64,000 nt of DNA from Xanthomonas sp. AM6 (GTDB lineage Bacteria > Pseudomonadota > Gammaproteobacteria > Xanthomonadales > Xanthomonadaceae). The notes beneath the pieces are model-generated. The model was given only the letters and a program-made list of their open reading frames with translations. It searched no databases and was not told the DNA's origin. The stretch covers positions 4,180,501-4,244,500 of the forward strand of contig NZ_CP106869.1 of NCBI RefSeq assembly GCF_025665335.1. The letters are read 5' to 3'. The position numbers and the translations under genes are program-made. Shown piece after piece: positions 18,334-26,736 of this stretch. Within the stretch, counting starts at the first letter, position 1. Each line of letters opens with the position of its first letter.

Positions 18334-19619
18334 GAGCTTGCCTCTGCGACGGGCGCCGCGACGCGGCGCGAATAACGGAAGATGTCCAGGCCCTCGCCGC
18401 TGATCTGCGGCTGGCGCGAGGCGATCAGGTCGGCCAGGTAGCGGCCGGAGCCGCAGGCCATGGTCCAGCCCAGCGTGCCGTGGCCGGTGTTGAGGAACAG
18501 GTTGCGGTAGCCGGTGGCACCGACCACCGGGGTGCCGTCGGGGGTGGCCGGGCGCAGCCCGGTCCAGAATTCGGCGCGCGCCAGTTCGCCGCCGCGCGGG
18601 TACAGGTCGTTCACCACTTTTTCCAGGGTGGCGCGGCGCCGCGCCGGCAGCGACAGGTCGAAGCCGGCCAGTTCGGCCATGCCGCCGACGCGGATGCGCT
18701 GGTCGAAGCGGGTGATCGCCACCTTGTAGGTCTCGTCGAGGATCGTGGACATCGGCGCCAGCGCCGCGTCGCGGATCGGCAAGGTCAGCGAATAGCCCTT
18801 CAGCGGATACACCGGCAGGCGGATACCCAGCGGCGCGAGCAGTTGCGGGGAATAGCTGCCCAGCGCGACCACGTAGCGGTCGGCGCGCTCGACGCGGCCG
18901 CCGATGCGCACGCCGTCGATGCGGTCGCCGTCGGCGTGCAGGCCGTCGATGGTCTCGCCGTAGCGGAACTGCACGCCGGCCGCGGCGGCCATGGCCGCCA
19001 GGCGCTGGGTGAACAGGCGGCAGTCGCCGGTCTGGTCGTTGGGCAGGCGCAGCGCGCCGACCAGCGTGGCCGGGGCGCTGGCCAGCGCCGGTTCGATGCG
19101 GGCGATGCCGGCGCGGTCGAGCAGTTCGTAGGGCACCCCGTACTCGCGCAGCACCTCGATGTCCTTGGCCGCGCCGTCCAGCTGCGCCTGGGTGCGGAAC
19201 AGCTGGGTGGTGCCGAGCTGGCGGCCTTCGTAGGCGATGCCGGTGTCGGCGCGCAGCTGGTCCAGGCAGTCGCGGCTGTACTCGGACAGCCGCACCATGC
19301 GCGCCTTGTTGACCGCATAGCGCTCGGCAGTGCAGTTGCGCAGCATCTGCGCCAGCCACAGGTACTGGCGGATGTCGGCGGTGGGGGTGATGGCCAGCGG
19401 CGCATGGCGCTGGAACAGCCATTTCAGCGCCTTCAGCGGCACCCCCGGCGCCGCCCACGGCGAGGCGTAGCCCGGCGACACCTGGCCGGCATTGGCGTAG
19501 CTGGTCTCCAGCCCGGCCGCAGGCTGGCGGTCGACCACCGTCACCTCGCAGCCGGTCTGGGCCAGGTACCACGCCGTGGCCGTGCCGATCACACCGCTGC
19601 CCAGAACCAGAACCCGCAT
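18312..19619 (-). CDS. dadA: D-amino acid dehydrogenase small subunit DadA
   Basis: A 435-residue FAD-dependent D-amino acid dehydrogenase. N-terminal dinucleotide motif [19 protein letters not shown], family segments [20 protein letters not shown] and [20 protein letters not shown], and the C-terminal [16 protein letters not shown]. It oxidises D-alanine to pyruvate and ammonia at the inner membrane and passes electrons to quinone. ATG 19619 begins the FAD motif; an upstream ATG at 19640 would add seven residues. First gene of dadA-alr, divergent from lrp. Confidence 0.9.
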   Translation of the reverse strand: MRVLVLGSGVIGTATAWYLAQTGCEVTVVDRQPAAGLETSYANAGQVSPGYASPWAAPGVPLKALKWLFQRHAPLAITPTADIRQYLWLAQMLRNCTAERYAVNKARMVRLSEYSRDCLDQLRADTGIAYEGRQLGTTQLFRTQAQLDGAAKDIEVLREYGVPYELLDRAGIARIEPALASAPATLVGALRLPNDQTGDCRLFTQRLAAMAAAAGVQFRYGETIDGLHADGDRIDGVRIGGRVERADRYVVALGSYSPQLLAPLGIRLPVYPLKGYSLTLPIRDAALAPMSTILDETYKVAITRFDQRIRVGGMAELAGFDLSLPARRRATLEKVVNDLYPRGGELARAEFWTGLRPATPDGTPVVGATGYRNLFLNTGHGTLGWTMACGSGRYLADLIASRQPQISGEGLDIFRYSRRVAAPVAEASSCAQPVR

Positions 19620-19768
19620 GCACTTACCTCGTCGGATCAAATCCCTGGCTGGATGGCGCCAGGGATGGGGTTAGGCGCAGTATATGAAGCGCAACCCAGG
19701 ATTTTCCCCTGATTTTCGACCGGCCGCCAGGCCAATACCCTGCCCCAGCCCACCGAGAGACCCGCGCC
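19620..19768. promoter_or_regulatory. Divergent dadA / lrp control region
   Basis: The 149-bp gap contains an AT-rich patch (about 19676-19725, with AGTATATGAAGC and GATTTTCCCCTGATTTTC), unusual in this GC-rich sequence. Lrp-family regulators in other proteobacteria control dadA from such divergent regions in response to alanine. The exact binding sites and promoters are not resolved here. Confidence 0.5.
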
Positions 19769-20248
19769 ATGGCCGCACGCGCCCGCGAACTGGACAAGAT
19801 CGACCGCAAGATCCTGCGCATCCTGCAGCAGGAAGGCCGCATCTCCTTCACCGAACTCGGCGAACGGGTCGGCCTGTCGACCACCCCGTGCACCGAGCGG
19901 GTGCGCCGGCTGGAGCGCGACGGCGCCATCACCGGCTATTACGCGCGGCTGGACCCGCACTACCTCAAGGCCAGCCTGCTGGTGTTCGTGGAGATCAGCC
20001 TGGCCTACAAGTCCGGCGACATCTTCGAGGAATTCCGCCGCGCGGCGCTGAAGCTGCCCAACGTGCTGGAATGCCACCTGGTCTCGGGCGACTTCGACTA
20101 CCTGCTCAAGGCGCGGATCAGCGAGATGGCCTCCTACCGCAAGCTGCTGGGCAGCACGCTGCTGACCCTGCCGCACGTGCGCGAGTCCAAGAGCTACATC
20201 GTGATGGAAGAGGTGAAGGAGACGCTGAGCCTGCCGATCGCGGACTGA
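19769..20248 (+). CDS. lrp: Lrp/AsnC family transcriptional regulator of the dad locus
   Basis: A 159-residue Lrp-type regulator. N-terminal helix-turn-helix (about residues 8-60; RISFTELGERVGLSTTPCTE) and a C-terminal ligand-binding RAM domain (PNVLECHLVSGDFDYLLKA), the usual layout and length. Its position divergent from dadA-alr suggests it activates D/L-alanine catabolism, as Lrp/DadR does in other bacteria, but it could also be a global Lrp. ATG at 19769. Confidence 0.88.
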   Translation: MAARARELDKIDRKILRILQQEGRISFTELGERVGLSTTPCTERVRRLERDGAITGYYARLDPHYLKASLLVFVEISLAYKSGDIFEEFRRAALKLPNVLECHLVSGDFDYLLKARISEMASYRKLLGSTLLTLPHVRESKSYIVMEEVKETLSLPIAD

Positions 20249-20259
20249 GCGTGTTGGTC

Positions 20260-20660
20260 CCCTTTCCCTGCGGAAGAGGTAGGGGTGAGAGGGACGGCGG
20301 CGCCGGGCAGTTGAAGGCCCGGAAGCATGCGGCTGTCGTTCGACACATGCGCGACAGTGGATGGCTACGCCGGTGCCCGTACCCTCATCCGCCCTTCGGG
20401 CACCTTCCTCCGGGAGAGAAGGAGGGGACCGCAAGCCGCTCACTGCAATGGTTCAGCCGCACGGCACGGCAGCCGAAGCCATGACTCCCCTCTCCCATCG
20501 GGAGAGGGGATGGGGTGAGGGCACGGCAGCACTGGGAAGTTGAGGCCCAGGAAGCACGCCGTTGCCGTTTCCCAGCTACTCACGGCACTGGATGGCACGT
20601 CGGGGGCCACACCCTCATCCGCCCTTCGGGCACCTTCTCCCGAGGGGAGAAGAAAGTGGC
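20260..20660. repeat. Two imperfect copies of a ~170-bp intergenic element
   Basis: Copy one (about 20260-20432) and copy two (about 20486-20660) share the order: a short palindrome with CTCTCCC/GGGAGAGG, then GTTGAGGCCCGGAAGCA-like sequence, then ACCCTCATCCGCCCTTCGGG, then a second palindrome (TTCTCCCGAGGGGAGAAG). No gene lies in 20249-20691. The shared ends and internal order identify a repeated mobile or structural intergenic element, not a coding duplication. Confidence 0.75.
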
Positions 20661-20691
20661 CCTGCCGCACCGGCGTGTGCGATCGGCGCGC

Positions 20692-21069
20692 CTACGCGAG
20701 CAGCTTTTCCAGCTCGTCGCGCGAGGTGTGCGCGTGGTTCTTGGCCAGTTCCGACACCACCCGCTTCTGGACTTCCTTGTGCAGCAGCGGCCGCAGCTGG
20801 CCCAGGGTCTGCGGATCGGCGACCAGCACCAGGTGCTCGAAGTCGCTGCGCAGCGCGCTCTGGTACAGGCGCTCGGCGAGCTGGCGGACGAAGCCGGCCT
20901 CGTCCATCGTCATCGGCCGGTCGCCGTCCTCGACGCCTTCGATCGGCGTGGGGGTCATCACTTCGGTCTGCTCCAGCAACGACGTTTCGCCCGCCAGCGT
21001 GCTGCGGAACAGGCGTGCGCTGACGCGATCGGCGACGACCACCAGGGTGTTGTCGGGAAGCTTGCTCAT
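20692..21069 (-). CDS. Host attachment family protein (AtsA/Host_attach-like)
   Basis: A 125-residue protein matching the 'required for attachment to host cells' family: it opens with LVVVADRVSARLFRSTL, ends ELAKNHAHTSRDELEKLL, and has a central SDFEHLVLVADPQTLGQLRPLL. These proteins have an RNase H/eRF1-like fold; despite the family name the biochemical role is unknown, and there is no signal peptide. ATG 21069 has AGGAG upstream. Confidence 0.75.
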   Translation of the reverse strand: MSKLPDNTLVVVADRVSARLFRSTLAGETSLLEQTEVMTPTPIEGVEDGDRPMTMDEAGFVRQLAERLYQSALRSDFEHLVLVADPQTLGQLRPLLHKEVQKRVVSELAKNHAHTSRDELEKLLA

Positions 21070-21197
21070 CGGTTCTCCTAGCGAAGGTACGGCGCAGGCA
21101 CCGGCGGCGCCTGCGTCGGGGCAGTCTAGGAAGCGGTTCGTGAGGACCGCGGCCACGGAACGTTGGCTGCGCGTTCACGCCATGCCGCCGCCCGCGC

Positions 21198-21617
21198 CTA
21201 TTCGTCGATGCGCTGGCCGTCGCCGCTGGGCACGGTGCTGTAGTAGCGGCCGCTGCGCGTATCCAGCACGCGGTTGGGACCGGCCTGCACCGCGCCCGGG
21301 ATCAGCCGCCCGCGCCGATCGTAGACCTTGGCCTGGGCGGGCGTCGTGGCAGGGCTGGTGGACGCCGGCGCGGCCGGACGCGACGGCCCCTGCTGCGGGA
21401 TCGGCGCCGGCTGCGCACGCTGGCCCAGACCGCTGGGGATCGGCGCGGTCGGCGCGGTTTGCGCCGGTCGCGTGGACACCGGCGCGGGCGCCGGCTGCAC
21501 GGTGGTGGCCTGGCGCGTGGCGGTCGGCGATTTCGGCGCGGGCTGCAGGCTTTGCGCGGCGGCCAGCGCCGGGCTCAAGGCGCACAGCGAGAGCAGCCAC
21601 AGACGGGGCATCAACAT
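21198..21617 (-). CDS. Pro/Ala-rich exported hypothetical protein
   Basis: A 139-residue protein with a Sec signal peptide (LWLLSLCALSPALAAAQS, cleavage near residue 22), about 70 low-complexity Pro/Ala/Thr/Gln residues, and a short ordered tail VYDRRGRLIPGAVQAGPNRV then DTRSGRYYSTVPSG. Function not recognised; the tail may be a small ligand- or surface-binding module. ATG 21617 or the in-frame ATG 21611 could be the start; GGAAGG lies about ten bases before the first. Confidence 0.6.
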   Translation of the reverse strand: MLMPRLWLLSLCALSPALAAAQSLQPAPKSPTATRQATTVQPAPAPVSTRPAQTAPTAPIPSGLGQRAQPAPIPQQGPSRPAAPASTSPATTPAQAKVYDRRGRLIPGAVQAGPNRVLDTRSGRYYSTVPSGDGQRIDE

Positions 21618-21750
21618 GGCACACCACCTTCCACTTCGGGAGTGCAGCCTAGCGCGCGGCATCTGCGCGCGGGGTGAACGCGCCGCCTTGATCGTCGCCG
21701 CTGCGCCCTCATTGTGCATGGACTCTCTCCGACGCGAAGGCACGCCCGCC

Positions 21751-22215
21751 ATGAGCCGATTCGACCTCACGCCCCCCACTTCCGCCGAACGCGAACGCCT
21801 GGTCGCCGGACTGAACGACGAAGAGCGGCGGGTGCTGCTGCAGCACGGCACCGAGGCGCCGTTCTGCGGCGTGTTCCTGGACAACAAGCTGGAAGGCGTC
21901 TACACCTGCCGGCTGTGCGGGCTGCCGCTGTTCCGCTCCAGCGCCAAGTTCGACTCGGGTACCGGCTGGCCGAGCTTCTTCGCGCCCTACCACCCGGCGC
22001 ACGTGCGCGAGATCCGCGACACCAGCCACGGCATGATCCGCACCGAGATCGTCTGCGCGCGCTGCGACAGCCACCTCGGCCACGTGTTCCCGGACGGCCC
22101 GCCGCCCAGCGGCGAGCGGCACTGCCTGAATTCGGTGTCGCTGCAGTTCACCGAGCAGGGCCAGGCGCTGCCCAACCCGCTGCAACGCGGCGGCGGCGAC
22201 ACCGAACCGGCCTGA
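21751..22215 (+). CDS. msrB: Peptide-methionine (R)-S-oxide reductase MsrB
   Basis: A 154-residue MsrB that reduces methionine-R-sulfoxide in proteins. Zinc-binding pairs Cys53/Cys56 (CRLC) and Cys102/Cys105 (CARC), substrate segment FDSGTGWPSF, HLGHVFPDGP, and catalytic Cys125 in RHCLNSVSLQF. Full family length. No signal peptide, so cytoplasmic. ATG at 21751. The next gene, a lysozyme inhibitor, follows after 45 bp. Confidence 0.92.
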   Translation: MSRFDLTPPTSAERERLVAGLNDEERRVLLQHGTEAPFCGVFLDNKLEGVYTCRLCGLPLFRSSAKFDSGTGWPSFFAPYHPAHVREIRDTSHGMIRTEIVCARCDSHLGHVFPDGPPPSGERHCLNSVSLQFTEQGQALPNPLQRGGGDTEPA

Positions 22216-22260
22216 CCGGCGGCGCGCCTGGCGCCGCGCCCATCGAGAGGAGACCCCGGC

Positions 22261-22686
22261 ATGCGTCCCATCCTGGCGTTTTCGCTGCTCCTGTCCTTGT
22301 CGCTGGCCGCGTGCGGGCGCGCACCCGCACCGGCAACCGCCACGGCGCCGCCGTCAATGCCGTCCGCAGGCACCACCACGCCGCACCCGCGCGACGGCGC
22401 ACCCGCCACCGACCCGGACCTGCAGGCCGATGCGCTGCGCGTGCAATGGCAATGCGGCGACAGCGCGGTGCAGGCCGACGTCGATGCGGCGCGCGAGCAG
22501 GCGACGCTGCGGGTGAACGGCCGCACCCTGCGCATGCACCGGGTCGATGCCGACCATGGCGCGCGCTACGCCGATGCCCTGGGCAACGTGTTCTGGGAAC
22601 ACCCGCAGGACACCGCCACGCTCGCCCTGTCCGGGCAAGGCGACACGCTCAAGTGCGTGCGCCAGGGCAGCGGCATGACCGGCTGA
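22261..22686 (+). CDS. MliC-family membrane-bound lysozyme inhibitor-like lipoprotein
   Basis: A 141-residue lipoprotein, lipobox LAAC with Cys18. After a Pro/Thr-rich linker, the C-terminal domain (about 55-135) has the MliC/PliC pattern: WQCGDSAVQ, then ATLRVNGRTLRMHRV, GARYADALGNVFWEH and a closing Cys in LKCVRQG that would pair with the first. Such proteins protect the envelope from host C-type lysozyme. ATG 22261 has GAGAGGAGA upstream. May be co-transcribed with msrB. Confidence 0.72.
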   Translation: MRPILAFSLLLSLSLAACGRAPAPATATAPPSMPSAGTTTPHPRDGAPATDPDLQADALRVQWQCGDSAVQADVDAAREQATLRVNGRTLRMHRVDADHGARYADALGNVFWEHPQDTATLALSGQGDTLKCVRQGSGMTG

Positions 22687-22843
22687 GGCCGCCGCCGCAC
22701 GCCTGCGTACGTCGCCGCGGCGGCGCCGCGGGCGCGCCTTCACGGGCGTCTTCACGCGAGCGCGGGACGCCGCCGCCTTCAGAAAGCCGCCGCCGGGCCG
22801 AAATGGAGGTATCCCCGTTCACGGCTCGCAGGCTGCTTCCGCC

Positions 22844-23698
22844 ATGCTCATCATTGTTGGCTTCGTCGTCGTCATTCTCAGCGTGGTCGGCGGCTATGTG
22901 CTCTCGCACGGCAAGCTCGGCGCGCTGTGGCAGCCCTACGAACTGCTGATCATCGGCGGCGCGGCGCTGGGCGCGTTCCTGGTCAGCACGCCGGGCAAGA
23001 TCGTCAAGGAAACCCTCACCGGCATCGTCGGCGTGTTCAAGGGCCCCAAGTACAAGTCCGAGGACTACCGGGCCACGCTGACCCTGATCTACGAGCTGCT
23101 GAACAAGGCGCGGCGCGACGGCTTCATGGCCCTGGAAGACCACGTCGAGAAGCCGGCCGAGAGCGCCATCTTCAGCACCTACCCGAAGGTGCTGGCCGAC
23201 CACCACCTGCTCGACTTCATCACCGACTGCCTGCGCCTGATGATCGGCAGCAACATCGAGCCGCACGAGCTCGAGCCGCTGCTGGAACTGGAGCTGGAGA
23301 AGCACCACCACGAGGCGCTGGCGCCGGCGCATGCGCTGAGCAAGGTCTCCGACGGCCTGCCCGGGTTCGGCATCGTCGCCGCGGTGCTGGGCATCGTCAT
23401 CACCATGGGCTCGATCGGCGGCCCGATCGAGGAGATCGGCCACCATGTCGGCGCCGCGCTGGTCGGCACCTTCCTCGGCATCCTGCTGGCCTACGGCTTC
23501 GTCGCGCCGCTGTCGGCGGCGATGGAAGCGCGCGCCGAGCAGGACAGCCGCATCTTCGAATCGGTGAAGACCGCGCTGCTGGCCTGCCTGCGCGGCTACA
23601 ACCCGAAGATCGCGCTGGAGTTCGCGCGCAAGACCCTGCCGAGCAACGTGCGGCCGAGCTTCTCGGACTTCGAGACGCACCTGAAGACGATCAAGTAG
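22844..23698 (+). CDS. motA: Flagellar motor stator protein MotA
   Basis: A 284-residue MotA with four membrane helices: two at the N-terminus (about 3-22, 33-50) and two after a long cytoplasmic loop (about 170-190, 200-222). The family motif PGFGIVAAVLGIVITMGSI lies at the third helix, and the basic/acidic torque loop (about 90-130) is present. With MotB it forms the proton channel that drives flagellar rotation. motB follows 7 bp later. No other flagellar genes are in the window. Confidence 0.92.
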   Translation: MLIIVGFVVVILSVVGGYVLSHGKLGALWQPYELLIIGGAALGAFLVSTPGKIVKETLTGIVGVFKGPKYKSEDYRATLTLIYELLNKARRDGFMALEDHVEKPAESAIFSTYPKVLADHHLLDFITDCLRLMIGSNIEPHELEPLLELELEKHHHEALAPAHALSKVSDGLPGFGIVAAVLGIVITMGSIGGPIEEIGHHVGAALVGTFLGILLAYGFVAPLSAAMEARAEQDSRIFESVKTALLACLRGYNPKIALEFARKTLPSNVRPSFSDFETHLKTIK

Positions 23699-23705
23699 CG
23701 CCGCC

Positions 23706-24944
23706 ATGCCCGAGACCAAAGCCACCGTCGTCATCCGCCGGGTCAAGAAGGTCCAGGGCGGCGGCCATCATGGCGGCGCCTGGAAGGTGGCCTTCGCCGA
23801 CTTCGTGACCGCGATGATGGCGTTCTTCCTGGTGCTGTGGCTGATGGCGGCCACCACCAAGGAACAGCGCGCGGCGATCTCCGAATACTTCCGCAACCCC
23901 AGCCCGCTGGCGGGCAAGAGCCAGGCGCCGAGTCCCGGCATGGCCGGCCCCGGCGGTGCCAGCACCTCGATGATCAAGCTCGGCGGCACCGCCGACATGC
24001 AGCGCGGCGACAACAAGGATCCGTTCGGCAGCAAGAGCGAGAAAGGCGACGTGCAGAGCAAGGCCGCCGAGCGCGAGAAGGAAAAGGAGCGCCTGGAAAC
24101 GCTGATGCAGGACCTGAAGGAAGCGATCGACAAGAGCCAGGCGCTGGAACCGTTCAAGGACCAGTTGCTGCTGGACCTGACCCCGGACGGCCTGCGCATC
24201 CAGATCGTGGACAAGGAGAACCGGCCGATGTTCGACATCGGCAGCGCGGCGCTCAAGCCCTACACCCGCGACATCCTGCACGAGCTGTCCGGCTTCATCA
24301 ACGAAGTGCCCAACCACATCAGCATCACCGGCCACACCGACGTCACCCAGTACAGCGGCAAGAACGGCTACAGCAACTGGGAACTGAGCGCGGACCGCGC
24401 CAACGCGGCGCGGCGCGAGCTGGTGACCGGCGGCATGGGCGAGGACAAGGTCTCGCGCGTGGTCGGCCTGTCCTCGTCGGTGCTGTTCGACAAGCAGGTC
24501 CCGGACAACCCGATCAACCGCCGCATCAGCATCGTGGTGATGACCAAGGACGCCGAGGATGCGGCGCTGGCCGGCAGCGCGCACGCCGTGGCGCTGGGCA
24601 AGCCGCAGGCCGACGCCGACACCAAGGTGCCGGAGCTGGGCGCGGCCGCGCCCGCCGCGCCTTCGCCGGCAGCGGCCACGGCGCCGGCTCCGACGGCTCC
24701 GACGGCGGCAGCGACTGCCGCGGCGCTGGCGGCGGGCGCGACCAAGCCGGCGACGGCGACAGTCGCCGCGCCGCGCACCACCTCCCCGGAAGCCGCGGCC
24801 GATGCGGCCCGCGAAGCGATCCGCGCGGTCAACAGCGTCGTCGGCGGCAAGCCGCGGACTGCTGCGCCGGCTGCGGCAACCGCTGCGCCGGCAGCGGCCA
24901 CTGCAACGGCGACGGCCGCTGCGGGGAGCCCTGCACAACGCTAG
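23706..24944 (+). CDS. motB: Flagellar motor stator protein MotB
   Basis: A 412-residue MotB. The single membrane helix (about 28-48) carries the proton-accepting aspartate Asp32 in AFADFVTAMMAFFLVLWLM. The periplasmic OmpA-like peptidoglycan-binding domain (about 150-285) has ITGHTDVTQY, NWELSADRANAARREL and NPINRRISIVV. From about residue 290 the protein ends in an unusually long Ala/Pro/Thr-rich tail of about 120 residues, beyond the typical E. coli-like length of about 310. Confidence 0.9.
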   Translation: MPETKATVVIRRVKKVQGGGHHGGAWKVAFADFVTAMMAFFLVLWLMAATTKEQRAAISEYFRNPSPLAGKSQAPSPGMAGPGGASTSMIKLGGTADMQRGDNKDPFGSKSEKGDVQSKAAEREKEKERLETLMQDLKEAIDKSQALEPFKDQLLLDLTPDGLRIQIVDKENRPMFDIGSAALKPYTRDILHELSGFINEVPNHISITGHTDVTQYSGKNGYSNWELSADRANAARRELVTGGMGEDKVSRVVGLSSSVLFDKQVPDNPINRRISIVVMTKDAEDAALAGSAHAVALGKPQADADTKVPELGAAAPAAPSPAAATAPAPTAPTAAATAAALAAGATKPATATVAAPRTTSPEAAADAAREAIRAVNSVVGGKPRTAAPAAATAAPAAATATATAAAGSPAQR

Positions 24945-24988
24945 TGCGCTTCTCGCGGCTGCCTATCGCCATGTGAACGCCCGGGAGG

Positions 24989-25014
24989 GCCGCGGCCATC
25001 CGCGTGGCCGCGGC
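24989..25014. terminator. Hairpin between convergent motB and the repeat-protein gene
   Basis: Perfect 10-bp stem (GCCGCGGCCA / TGGCCGCGGC) with a six-base loop, placed between two genes that converge. There is no T run on either side, so it may only stabilise 3' ends or need Rho. Confidence 0.45.
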
Positions 25015-25021
25015 ACCGCGT

Positions 25022-25918
25022 TCATTGCGGCAACGGTTGCGCCACGCCCTTCGCGATCGCCTCCCGGATGATGCGTTCGACGTCGCGCTGCAGCGTCGCG
25101 TTGGCGATCTGCCCGCGCTGCGCCAGCGCTTCCTGTTGCCGGGCCAACACCTGCTGCTGTTCGGCCAGCGCCGCCTGCTGTTCTCCCAGCGCGGCCATCT
25201 GCTGCGCCATGTCCGCGTGCGCGGCATCGTGGCGCGCGGCCGACCGGGGAACGGCCTGGTCGCCGCCGGCGGCGCGCCGCGCCTGCTCGCTGGCCTCCCT
25301 GGCCTGTGCCATCGCCACGCCCGCCTGGCGCTGCGCGATGGCGCCCTGCCGCTCGCCGAGCCTCCCCTGGCGCTCGCCCAACCGCCCCTGCCGCTCGCCC
25401 AGTTCGCCCTGTTGCCGGCCCAGTGCCGCGACCGGCGCATAGGCGGCCTTCAGCTGCTGGATCGTGGCCGCATCGCGCACCACGTAGCGCTTGCCGTCCC
25501 TGCGGATCCACCACAGCGTTTCGTTGCCGCGGCGGGCCTGGCGCGCCTGGCGCAGATCGTCGCTGCTTCCGTACATGTTGGTGTCGGTGCCGTCGAACAG
25601 GACCGACGCATTGCGGCGATCGTCGGACGTGATGGTGATGCTCGAACTGCTGGTGCGACGCGCACCGGTGGCGTGCATGGGCGGCGCAGGTGGCGCGGGC
25701 GCAGCGGGTGGCGCGGGCACGCTTCGGTCCGGGAATGCCACGACCGGTGGCGGTGCGGGAGGTGCGGGCGGCGCCGGCACGGCCGGTTCGGCCGGCTCGG
25801 CGGTGTGCGCCGCCGTGTCCCGGACGCCGGCCTGCACGGACGGGAGCGCACCGGCAGCGAGGCCGGCCAGGACCATCAATGCGGCGCCGCGGCGCCGGGG
25901 TGTGGTGTTCGACTGCAT
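25022..25918 (-). CDS. Exported repeat-rich coiled-coil protein under a BlaI-type promoter
   Basis: A 298-residue protein, not assigned to a characterised family. It has a Sec signal peptide (LMVLAGLAAGALPSVQA), a Pro/Ala-rich stretch, a short ordered segment (about 93-160: SSITITSDDRRNASVLFDG, then TLWWIRRDGKRYVVRDAAT), and a Gln/Glu/Ala-rich coiled coil with tandem heptads LGERQGR (about 170-200) and EQQAALAEQQQVLARQQEAL. ATG 25918 has AGGAG upstream. Its promoter (26069-26097) is covered by two BlaI-like operators, suggesting control by a beta-lactam or cell-wall stress repressor encoded elsewhere. Confidence 0.7.
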   Translation of the reverse strand: MQSNTTPRRRGAALMVLAGLAAGALPSVQAGVRDTAAHTAEPAEPAVPAPPAPPAPPPVVAFPDRSVPAPPAAPAPPAPPMHATGARRTSSSSITITSDDRRNASVLFDGTDTNMYGSSDDLRQARQARRGNETLWWIRRDGKRYVVRDAATIQQLKAAYAPVAALGRQQGELGERQGRLGERQGRLGERQGAIAQRQAGVAMAQAREASEQARRAAGGDQAVPRSAARHDAAHADMAQQMAALGEQQAALAEQQQVLARQQEALAQRGQIANATLQRDVERIIREAIAKGVAQPLPQ

Positions 25919-26054
25919 GAGGCGTCTCCTGGAGGCATGGCGAAGGGGCGATGTAGTGGCTGCGTCGCCGGGCATGGGCCCGTACGGCGCCGGCAAGCGC
26001 TTTTTTCCGCATCACGAGACCGCGGCACCTGCAGCGCGCCGCCGGACCGGATGA

Positions 26055-26097
26055 CTACACCTGTCGCCAAACTAGGCTTGCCTACAAATGTAGTCAA
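26055..26097 (-). promoter_or_regulatory. Promoter with two BlaI/MecI-type operators
   Basis: On the minus strand TTGACT (26097-26092), 17 bases, then TAGTTT (26074-26069) form a good sigma-70 promoter. Two dyads of the BlaI type TACA-N2-TGTA overlap it: CTACAAATGTAG at 26082-26093 (perfect, on the -35/spacer) and CTACACCTGTCG at 26055-26066 (one mismatch, near the start site). Dyad centres are 27 bp apart. The pattern of one operator over the promoter and one over +1 is that of BlaI/MecI control. Transcription would run into the gene ending at 25022. Confidence 0.7.
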
Positions 26098-26160
26098 GCA
26101 TGCCGAAGGTCATGCCCGGGCGCCCGTTACAATGGCCGCCAATCCGCGAACGAGACGACC

Positions 26161-26727
26161 GTGTCCAAGCATTCCAAAGCCAAGCGCGACAAGCGCAAGA
26201 AGCAGCAGCCCAAGCGCGCCTTCGCCCGCCTGGGCCGCGAACTGCCCATCGCCAACCACGCCGTGCTGCAGGACGACAGCGGCCGGGTGCTGGCCGCGAT
26301 CGGCCTGCAGGGCAACGAATGGCTGCTGTCCGTCGGCGGCCAGACCATGGGCAACGCCGACAACCCGGTGCCGATGCTGGCGATGCTCAAGCACCTGGCC
26401 AATGTGCAGGAGCAGGAAGGCAACACCATCACCCTGGACTACTCGACCCAGCTGCAGCAGATGATCGACGACCTCGCCGCCGACGAAGGCAAGACCGCGG
26501 CCGAGTACCTGGACGCGCTGGTCGCCGAGTTCGCCGAGGGCGAGGGCAACGGCGAGGGCGAAGGCGACGAAGCCGAGGCCGAGGGCGAAGACGGCGCGAC
26601 CGCCGATGGCGATGCCGGCGACGACGCGGCCGATACGGACCCGAGCACGGCCGCCAGCGACGCGGCGGCACCTGCCGCGGCGGACGCCGACGACGCGGAC
26701 GCCGACGGCAAGCGCAAGCCGGCCTGA
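26161..26727 (+). CDS. Hypothetical protein with basic head and acidic tail
   Basis: A 188-residue protein starting at GTG 26161. The first 20 residues are strongly basic (SKAKRDKRKKQQPKR), residues about 22-125 are a compact ordered region (VLQDDSGRVLAAIGLQGNEW, TITLDYSTQLQQMIDDLAAD), and the last 60 are Glu/Asp/Gly/Ala-rich (EGEGNGEGEGDEAEAEGE). Function unknown. The strong charge separation suggests binding to nucleic acid or to a basic partner. The DUF4031 gene starts 9 bp after it. Confidence 0.65.
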   Translation: MSKHSKAKRDKRKKQQPKRAFARLGRELPIANHAVLQDDSGRVLAAIGLQGNEWLLSVGGQTMGNADNPVPMLAMLKHLANVQEQEGNTITLDYSTQLQQMIDDLAADEGKTAAEYLDALVAEFAEGEGNGEGEGDEAEAEGEDGATADGDAGDDAADTDPSTAASDAAAPAAADADDADADGKRKPA

Positions 26728-26736
26728 CCGGGCGCG

